The notes beneath the pieces were generated by a model that did no database searches, was not told where the DNA came from, and saw only the letters and a list, made by a program, of their open reading frames with translations. DNA of 27,477 nt from contig CAKUJM010000037.1 in NCBI GenBank assembly GCA_934661755.1, positions 1 through 27,477 on the forward strand, given 5' to 3'. Both the position numbers and the translations under genes were made by a program. Source of the stretch: an uncultured Lentisphaeria bacterium (GTDB lineage Bacteria > Verrucomicrobiota > Lentisphaeria > Oligosphaerales > Oligosphaeraceae). Numbering within the stretch: the stretch's first letter is position 1; each line of letters opens with the position of its first letter. Shown here piece after piece: positions 22,600 through 27,477 of the stretch.

Positions 22600-24612
22600 G
22601 TGAAAAATTGTGACTCAGGGAAGATTCGTAACTTCGTTCTAGCCGGCATGGCCGGCGCGGGCAAGACCTCGCTGGCCGATTTGATGCTCTTCAAGGCCGG
22701 TGCGGTTTCCCGCCAGGGCAGTGTTGACGCCGGCACCAGCGTCTCCGACTTCCGCAAGGAAGAGCAGGAAAAGAAGTGCAGCCTTTATTCGGCGGTGCTC
22801 AATTGCGCCTGGAAGGACACCCATTTCTTCTTTGTGGACACGCCCGGAAACACCGATTTCTGCGGCGAGCAGCTCAATGCCATTTCCGCCGCTGACATGC
22901 TGGTGCTGGTGGTCGATGCCTGCACCGGCATCGGCCCCGGGACCCTCCGCGCCTGGCGCTATGCCCGGAAACTGAACCTGCCGCGCTGCATTTTCATCAA
23001 CGACTGCGACAAGGACGAGGCTGATTTCGAACACAAGCTGGACCTGCTCCGCAACACCTGCGTCAAAAAGTCATGCGTGCCCCTGACCATCCCCAATGGG
23101 CAGAAGGCCGCGTTCACCGGCATCAAGAAGGTCTTCGGCGAAAATGGCATCGACCCCGAATATCGCACCAGCGTCGTGGAGGCGATCGCCGAATCCACGG
23201 ACGAATTGCTGGAGAAATACCTCGACCAGGGCGACCTGTCCGATGACGACATCCTCAACGGCCTGCGCGCTGCGATTGCCACCGAGAAGCTCATCCCGAT
23301 TTTCTCCGGATCGGTTGCCAGAGACATCGGCGTCAGCGAGCTGATGGATTTCATCGCCGCCTATGGCCCGTCGCCGCTGGACGACATCCCGGTCAATCTC
23401 AAATCCGGCCAGATCGTGCGCACCTCCGACGATGCGGTGGGCTATGTCTTCAAGTCGGTCAACGACGCCTTCATCGGCCAGCTCACCTATCTGCGCATCT
23501 ACAGCGGCGTCTTCCATGCCGACAGTGAAATCGTCAATTCGACCCGCCAGAGCAAGGAGCGCATCGGCAACCTGCTGTTGATCCAGGGCAAGTCCCAGGA
23601 GAATGTCGAGTCCGCAGGTCCCGGCGAGATCATCGCCCTGGCGAAGCTGAAGAACACCGGGATGATGGACATCCTCAGCTCGAAGCAGTGCGACATTGCG
23701 ATGGAGCCGGTGGACTATCCGCAGCCCACCACCATGTTTGCGATCAGCGCGGCGAACAAGGGCGAGGAGGACAAGATGGCGGCGGCGATCCAGCGCATGA
23801 TGGCCGAGGACCTCACCCTCAAGGTGGAGCGCAACCCCGAGACCCACCAGACCATTGTCAGCGGCATGGGCGAGCAGCAGATCAACATGATGGTCGCGCG
23901 CCTAAAGAACGACTTCAAGGTGGCGGTCAATCTCGACACTCCGAAGGTGCCCTACCGCGAAACGGTCAAGAGCGTCGGCGAGGACATGTTCCGCCACAAG
24001 AAGCAGTCCGGCGGCCATGGGCAGTTTGCCGAAGTGCATTTGCGCATTGAGCCGTTTGCCGGCACCCAGGAGGAGGAATACCAGTTCGGCAACGAGGTGG
24101 TCGGCGGCGCGATTCCCAAGAATTTCATCCCGGCGATTGAGAAGGGCGTGGCGGAGACCCGCCTGGCCGGACCGCTCTCGCATTCCAAGGTCATCAATTT
24201 CAAGGCCACGGTGTTCTTCGGCAAATACCACCCGGTCGACTCCTCGGAAATGGCGTTCAAGATCGCCACCCGCGGCGCCTTCCGGGCGGCGATGGCCAAG
24301 GCCAAGCCGGAATTGCTGGAGCCGATCATGACCCTCTCGATCGAATTCCCGGAGGAGTACATGGGGTCGATCCAGGGAGACCTCAACAGCCGCCGCGGCC
24401 GCATCCTCGGCATGGATCGCCAGGACGGCCTGCAGCTGCTCACCGCCGAAGTGCCGCTGGCCGAGGTCTATTCCTATCCGCAGCAGCTGCGGTCGATGAC
24501 CCAGGGGCGCGGAGCCTTCACCATGAAATTCGAGCGTTATGACCCGGTTCCCGCCGCCATCGCCAAGAAGATCCAGGAGGAGGCGGCCAAGGAAGAGTCC
24601 GACGAAGAATAA
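22600..24612 (+). CDS. Elongation factor G-like translational GTPase
   Basis: 670 aa with the EF-G five-domain plan. Start GTG 22600, set by GGAG 6 nt upstream. The G domain has the P-loop GMAGAGKTS (Lys22, Thr23) and DTPGN at 80-84. The usual NKMD specificity motif reads Asn134-Asp-Cys-Asp137, and the switch I RGIT motif reads KKCS. Domain II starts near GQIVRTSDD. Domain III has AAIQRMMAEDLTLKVERN, domain IV HKKQSGGHGQFAEV, and domain V MGSIQGDLNSRRGRILGMD. The switch I change and slightly short length fit the EF-G-like (FusA2-type) paralogues rather than the canonical translocase. No str operon genes adjoin it. The function of such paralogues is poorly defined; ribosome-associated GTPase is a safe call. 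It has an acidic C-terminal tail. Confidence 0.85.
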   Translation: MKNCDSGKIRNFVLAGMAGAGKTSLADLMLFKAGAVSRQGSVDAGTSVSDFRKEEQEKKCSLYSAVLNCAWKDTHFFFVDTPGNTDFCGEQLNAISAADMLVLVVDACTGIGPGTLRAWRYARKLNLPRCIFINDCDKDEADFEHKLDLLRNTCVKKSCVPLTIPNGQKAAFTGIKKVFGENGIDPEYRTSVVEAIAESTDELLEKYLDQGDLSDDDILNGLRAAIATEKLIPIFSGSVARDIGVSELMDFIAAYGPSPLDDIPVNLKSGQIVRTSDDAVGYVFKSVNDAFIGQLTYLRIYSGVFHADSEIVNSTRQSKERIGNLLLIQGKSQENVESAGPGEIIALAKLKNTGMMDILSSKQCDIAMEPVDYPQPTTMFAISAANKGEEDKMAAAIQRMMAEDLTLKVERNPETHQTIVSGMGEQQINMMVARLKNDFKVAVNLDTPKVPYRETVKSVGEDMFRHKKQSGGHGQFAEVHLRIEPFAGTQEEEYQFGNEVVGGAIPKNFIPAIEKGVAETRLAGPLSHSKVINFKATVFFGKYHPVDSSEMAFKIATRGAFRAAMAKAKPELLEPIMTLSIEFPEEYMGSIQGDLNSRRGRILGMDRQDGLQLLTAEVPLAEVYSYPQQLRSMTQGRGAFTMKFERYDPVPAAIAKKIQEEAAKEESDEE

Positions 24613-24618
24613 CCCGGT

Positions 24619-24717
24619 GCCGCCTCCCCGGAACATGGAGGCGGCCTAAGCGGAGCCGGCGGGATTCCACCGCCCGGCTCCGGCATCACCGGCGCCGCCA
24701 GTCTTTTCTTCTGGCGG
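24619..24717 (+). terminator. Three consecutive GC-rich hairpins after the EF-G-like gene
   Basis: Hairpin 1: GCCGCCTCC (24619-24627) with GGAGGCGGC (24637-24645), 9 bp perfect. Hairpin 2: GGAGCCGG (24652-24659) with CCGGCTCC (24674-24681), 8 bp perfect. Hairpin 3: CCGCCAG (24695-24701) with CTGGCGG (24711-24717), 7 bp, with a pyrimidine loop. None has a following T-run, so intrinsic termination is uncertain; RNA stability or attenuation before nadD is another option. Confidence 0.5.
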
Positions 24718-24751
24718 TGTCCGAAATCGACATATCGCAATCCACAGCTAC

Positions 24752-25693
24752 ATGATAGAAGACAACGAGTCACAGACAGCCGGGAGACCAAGGCGCCAGA
24801 AGTCGAGGACGGAGGAGTTTTGGCTCCCGGATGACGCGCAATTCGACCCGCGCGAAATTGAGTTCAACAAGAATCTCCCGGTTGCCCGCAAGCCGCGCCT
24901 GATTGTTTTCGGCGGGTCATTCGACCCCGTGCACAATGGACATATTACGCTGGCGCAGAACGTATTGGAGCACAACCTAGGCGACGAGGTGCTCTTCATC
25001 CCCGCGGCAATTTCGCCATTGAAGGCCGGCACGCCGGCAGCCGATGGCCAGGCGCGCATCGAGATGCTCGAGCTGGCGATTGCCGACGCGGTGGCCGAAA
25101 AGAAGAGCTACCGGCGGCTGGTCCAGTCCGGCCCGGAACAGATGGTGCAGAAGCGCGATGCCGCCACCGGCGAGCCGGTGGTCAATATCCACACTGGCGA
25201 AAAGGTGATGATCCCGGAAACGCCGATGATGGAAGTCGAATTGGACTACCGCTTCAGCGTCTCCGACGTCGAGTTGCGTCGCGGAGGGCGCAGCTACACC
25301 ATCGACACCATGAATATCCTGCGTCAGGCATACCGCGACCACCAGATCGCCTTCATGGTCGGCAGCGACTGCCTGGACGGCATGGAGAAGTGGCACAAGT
25401 ACGGTGAGCTGCTGCAGCAATACGAGATCATCATCTATCCGCGTCCGAACTGCCCGTATTGTCCGCGCGATGACCGCGACCGCGAGCGCATCAGCCTGGA
25501 GCTCACCGAGCGTCTGGGCGCGCGTTTCGCCTCCAAGCTGATGCGCGCCATGCTCGACCCGGCGCAATTCCCGGTGATGGACATCTCGGCCAGCGACATT
25601 CGCGCCGCCATTGCCGGCGGCGGCGACCTGTCCGCCTATCTGCCGTCATCCGTATGGGATTACATCCAGAAGAACCACCTTTACACCCGATAG
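24752..25693 (+). CDS. nadD: Nicotinate-nucleotide adenylyltransferase NadD (enlarged)
   Basis: Adenylates nicotinic acid mononucleotide to deamido-NAD in NAD synthesis. Motifs: GGSFDPVHNGH at residues 54-64 (nucleotidyltransferase HxGH), ISPLK at 88-91 where most NadD have PPHK, SYTIDTMNIL, FMVGSDCLD and ISASDIR at 278-284. 313 aa against roughly 190-220 in most bacteria. The excess is a polar N-terminal extension of about 47 residues and an insertion around 115-165 (with QKRDAATGEPVVNIHTGEK). A CPYC pair (Cys234, Cys237) replaces part of the usual loop. It sits 6 nt before rsfS, a common NadD-RsfS pairing that supports the call. The extension could be shortened by a later start, but no better RBS is visible. 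Confidence 0.9.
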   Translation: MIEDNESQTAGRPRRQKSRTEEFWLPDDAQFDPREIEFNKNLPVARKPRLIVFGGSFDPVHNGHITLAQNVLEHNLGDEVLFIPAAISPLKAGTPAADGQARIEMLELAIADAVAEKKSYRRLVQSGPEQMVQKRDAATGEPVVNIHTGEKVMIPETPMMEVELDYRFSVSDVELRRGGRSYTIDTMNILRQAYRDHQIAFMVGSDCLDGMEKWHKYGELLQQYEIIIYPRPNCPYCPRDDRDRERISLELTERLGARFASKLMRAMLDPAQFPVMDISASDIRAAIAGGGDLSAYLPSSVWDYIQKNHLYTR

Positions 25694-25699
25694 CCGCCC

Positions 25700-26086
25700 A
25701 TGGAAGAAGCAAACCACACCCCTGCCCCCGAACAAGCCATCGACGCCGACACCCTGGATCTTGCCAGGCGGTGCGTGCAGGTCTGCGAGGACACCAAGGC
25801 CAAGGACATCCTGCTGTTTGACCTCCGGGAAAAGACCATCGTGGCCGACTACTACATTGTCTGCAGCGGCACTTCGATGCCGCATATCCGCGCCATCGCC
25901 GAGCACGTCCGCAAGGCGATGAGCGAGCGGGGGCTGCGTCCCCGCGGAATGGACGGCCAGCCGGAGAGCCGCTGGATGGTACTGGACTACGGCCTGATCC
26001 TGGTGCACATCCTGGAGCCGGAGATGCGCAACTTCTATGCGCTCGAACAGCTCTGGGACGAAGGGCGGATCATCGAACGCCGCTAG
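25700..26086 (+). CDS. rsfS: Ribosomal silencing factor RsfS (Iojap family)
   Basis: 128-aa protein that in known bacteria binds ribosomal protein uL14 and prevents subunit joining when nutrients are scarce. Family features: DTKAKDILLFDLREK, VADYYIVCSGTSMPHIRAIA, the RGLRPRGMDGQPESRWMVLDY block, then ILVHILEPEMRNFYALEQLW. The N-terminal 15 residues are a variable leader. It starts 6 nt after the nadD stop and is almost certainly co-transcribed. It ends about 120 nt before the next gene. Confidence 0.95.
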   Translation: MEEANHTPAPEQAIDADTLDLARRCVQVCEDTKAKDILLFDLREKTIVADYYIVCSGTSMPHIRAIAEHVRKAMSERGLRPRGMDGQPESRWMVLDYGLILVHILEPEMRNFYALEQLWDEGRIIERR

Positions 26087-26207
26087 GGCGCCCGCCGCGG
26101 GCGTCCCCACGAATCAAGGTACAGTCCATTTTTTTTCAAGCCGGCGGCCGCCGTGGGCGCGGCGGCCGCATCCACCCCCAAAGAACGCAACAACGGAGGT
26201 AAACCAC

Positions 26208-27317
26208 ATGAAAGTGATAGTCATTATGGCCGGCGGCACCGGCGAGCGTTTCTGGCCGATGTCCCGCGCCGACCATCCGAAACAGCTGCTCACTCTGACC
26301 TCCAGCGGCCAGTCGCTTTTGGCGGAGGCAGTCGAGCGCAGCAAGCAAGTCGTCGATTCCCCTGAGAACATCTACATCGCCACCAACCGGAACCTGCAGC
26401 CGGCCATCATCGACGCGCAGCTGGGCATCCCCGCCGAGAACATCCTGGTCGAGCCCTCCAAGCGCAATACCGCAGGATGCCTGATCTATGCATCCGCGTC
26501 GATTCTGGCGCGCCACCGCAACCTGGGCCCGGAGGAGGTCACGGTCGGCGTCATGACCGCCGACCACCGCATTCCGGACACCATCCCCTTTGTGAGCGCC
26601 GCCAGGGCCGCGCTTGACGCCGCCGAGACCACCGACGCCCTGGTCACCATCGGCATCCAGCCGGTGCGCCCCGACACCGGATACGGATATATCGAAGTCG
26701 ATCCGTCGAGCCAGAAGCTCAATCAGGACGAGGAGCACCCGCTTTACCGGGTCACCTGCTTCCACGAAAAGCCATCCGCCGAGAAGGCGGCGCAATTCAT
26801 CGCCAGCGGCAACACCTATTGGAATTCCGGGATGTTCTTCTGGCGCCTGTCCACCTTCCAGAACGAATTCGGCCGCGCCAATCCCATCCTGGCCGAGACC
26901 CTCGAGGATCTCACCGACGCCATCATGGCCAACGACCAGCGGCGTGCCGAGTCAATTTTCAATGCCATGCCGAACATCTCCATCGACTATGCGCTGATGG
27001 AGAAATCCGACCGCATCACCGTCATTCCCGGCAAATTCCTATGGGAGGACCTCGGCAGCTGGGATGCACTTTCCCGCACCTTCCCACCCGATGGCAACAA
27101 CAACGTCACTTATGGCGACCCGGTGATGATCGACTGTTCCGGGAGCATCGTCTACAATGCGCCGGGTGAAAAGAAGGTCGCGGTGGCGGCGGTCGGACTC
27201 AAGGACATGGTGGTGGTGGTCAACAATGACGCCGTGCTCATCATCCCGAAATCCAAGGTCCAGGAAGTCCGCAAGGTCACCGTGGCGCTGCGTGACCGCG
27301 GCGCAAGCCAGGTCTAA
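26208..27317 (+). CDS. manC: Mannose-1-phosphate guanylyltransferase
   Basis: Transfers GMP from GTP to mannose-1-phosphate to give GDP-mannose for surface polysaccharide or GDP-sugar synthesis. 369 aa, single-domain type without the fused phosphomannose isomerase. The start is fixed by GGAGG (26195-26199), 8 nt upstream. Motifs: MAGGTGERFWPMSR (7-20), HPKQ at 23-26, EPSKRNTA at 82-89, GVMTADHRI, TGYGYIEV, CFHEKPSAEKA, YWNSGMFFWR and FLWEDLGSWDAL. The C-terminal segment (VVNNDAVLIIPKSKVQEVRK) is usual for this group. It follows nadD-rsfS in the same direction after a 120-nt gap and is probably a separate transcription unit. A hairpin with a T-run follows the stop. Confidence 0.93.
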   Translation: MKVIVIMAGGTGERFWPMSRADHPKQLLTLTSSGQSLLAEAVERSKQVVDSPENIYIATNRNLQPAIIDAQLGIPAENILVEPSKRNTAGCLIYASASILARHRNLGPEEVTVGVMTADHRIPDTIPFVSAARAALDAAETTDALVTIGIQPVRPDTGYGYIEVDPSSQKLNQDEEHPLYRVTCFHEKPSAEKAAQFIASGNTYWNSGMFFWRLSTFQNEFGRANPILAETLEDLTDAIMANDQRRAESIFNAMPNISIDYALMEKSDRITVIPGKFLWEDLGSWDALSRTFPPDGNNNVTYGDPVMIDCSGSIVYNAPGEKKVAVAAVGLKDMVVVVNNDAVLIIPKSKVQEVRKVTVALRDRGASQV

Positions 27318-27340
27318 GCGCCTCCGGCAGAATCGGGCAA

Positions 27341-27400
27341 CGGAGAGGCAGGCAGAGGGGATGGGGAACTGCCTTCTCCGTGGTCATCCGCCTTTTTTTT
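27341..27400 (+). terminator. Possible terminator after manC
   Basis: CGGAGAGGCAG (27341-27351) pairs with CTGCCTTCTCCG (27369-27380) with one bulged base and a 17-nt loop. Eight T follow at 27393-27400, about 12 nt after the stem. The offset of the T-run lowers confidence. Confidence 0.45.
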
Positions 27401-27477
27401 CACAGTAACAAAGAATGAAAAATAGTTCGCGCTGAACACAGGCATCGTCTTCTGAGGCCATTGCGGAGAATAGTTCG

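Overview
The window is a GC-rich bacterial chromosome segment. It combines core genes (tsaC, murE, an EF-G paralogue, nadD, rsfS, a mannose-1-phosphate guanylyltransferase and two tRNA-Val genes) with carbohydrate-degradation genes and AraC/IclR-type regulators. A fragment at the left edge carries the hydrophobic IAIIAILAAMLLPAL segment typical of the pseudopilins that are abundant in Lentisphaerota and other PVC-superphylum bacteria. Together with the GH10 and GH106-like enzymes, the XylR-type regulator, the bacterial alpha-2-macroglobulin and the meso-DAP-type MurE, this points to a Gram-negative, plant- or mucin-glycan-using Lentisphaerota/Victivallales-like organism. That placement is inference; no rRNA is present.

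Left part (1-4127): a frame-broken, pseudopilin-like remnant lies on the minus strand. It is followed by a large serine recombinase (605-2317), a 120-bp repeat with inverted ends (2489-2608), an MFS transporter (2631-3917), a strong terminator and tRNA-Val(UAC) on the minus strand.

Catabolic operon (4207-9530): a good sigma-70-like promoter precedes five co-directional genes: an IclR regulator, an enolase-superfamily acid-sugar dehydratase, an RraA/HMG-aldolase-fold protein, a GH10 glycosidase without a signal peptide, and a short-chain dehydrogenase. The set reads as an intracellular route in which an imported oligosaccharide or glycoside is cut and a sugar acid is oxidised, dehydrated and cleaved. 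The operon lies between two outward-facing tRNA-Val genes.

9603-14882: tRNA-Val(CAC) with its own promoter and terminator; a 21-unit, 9-bp tandem array; then, on the minus strand, a two-gene unit of a XylR-like regulator followed by a GH106-like glycosidase. The unit's promoter contains a palindrome directly against the -10 box. tsaC is divergent from it.

14980-22104: a 1354-residue secreted alpha-2-macroglobulin with a CFEQ thioester motif. Beyond it, on the minus strand, are murE (with a shortened central domain), an AraC-type regulator lacking most of its sensor domain, and a complete AraC regulator overlapping it by ATGA.

22172-27477: a second copy of the 120-bp repeat, an EF-G-like GTPase with an altered G4 motif, three consecutive hairpins, an enlarged nadD, rsfS and a mannose-1-phosphate guanylyltransferase. 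The clearest structure not explained by genes is the pair of 120-bp repeats, which are equal in length, about 73% identical and end in inverted arms.
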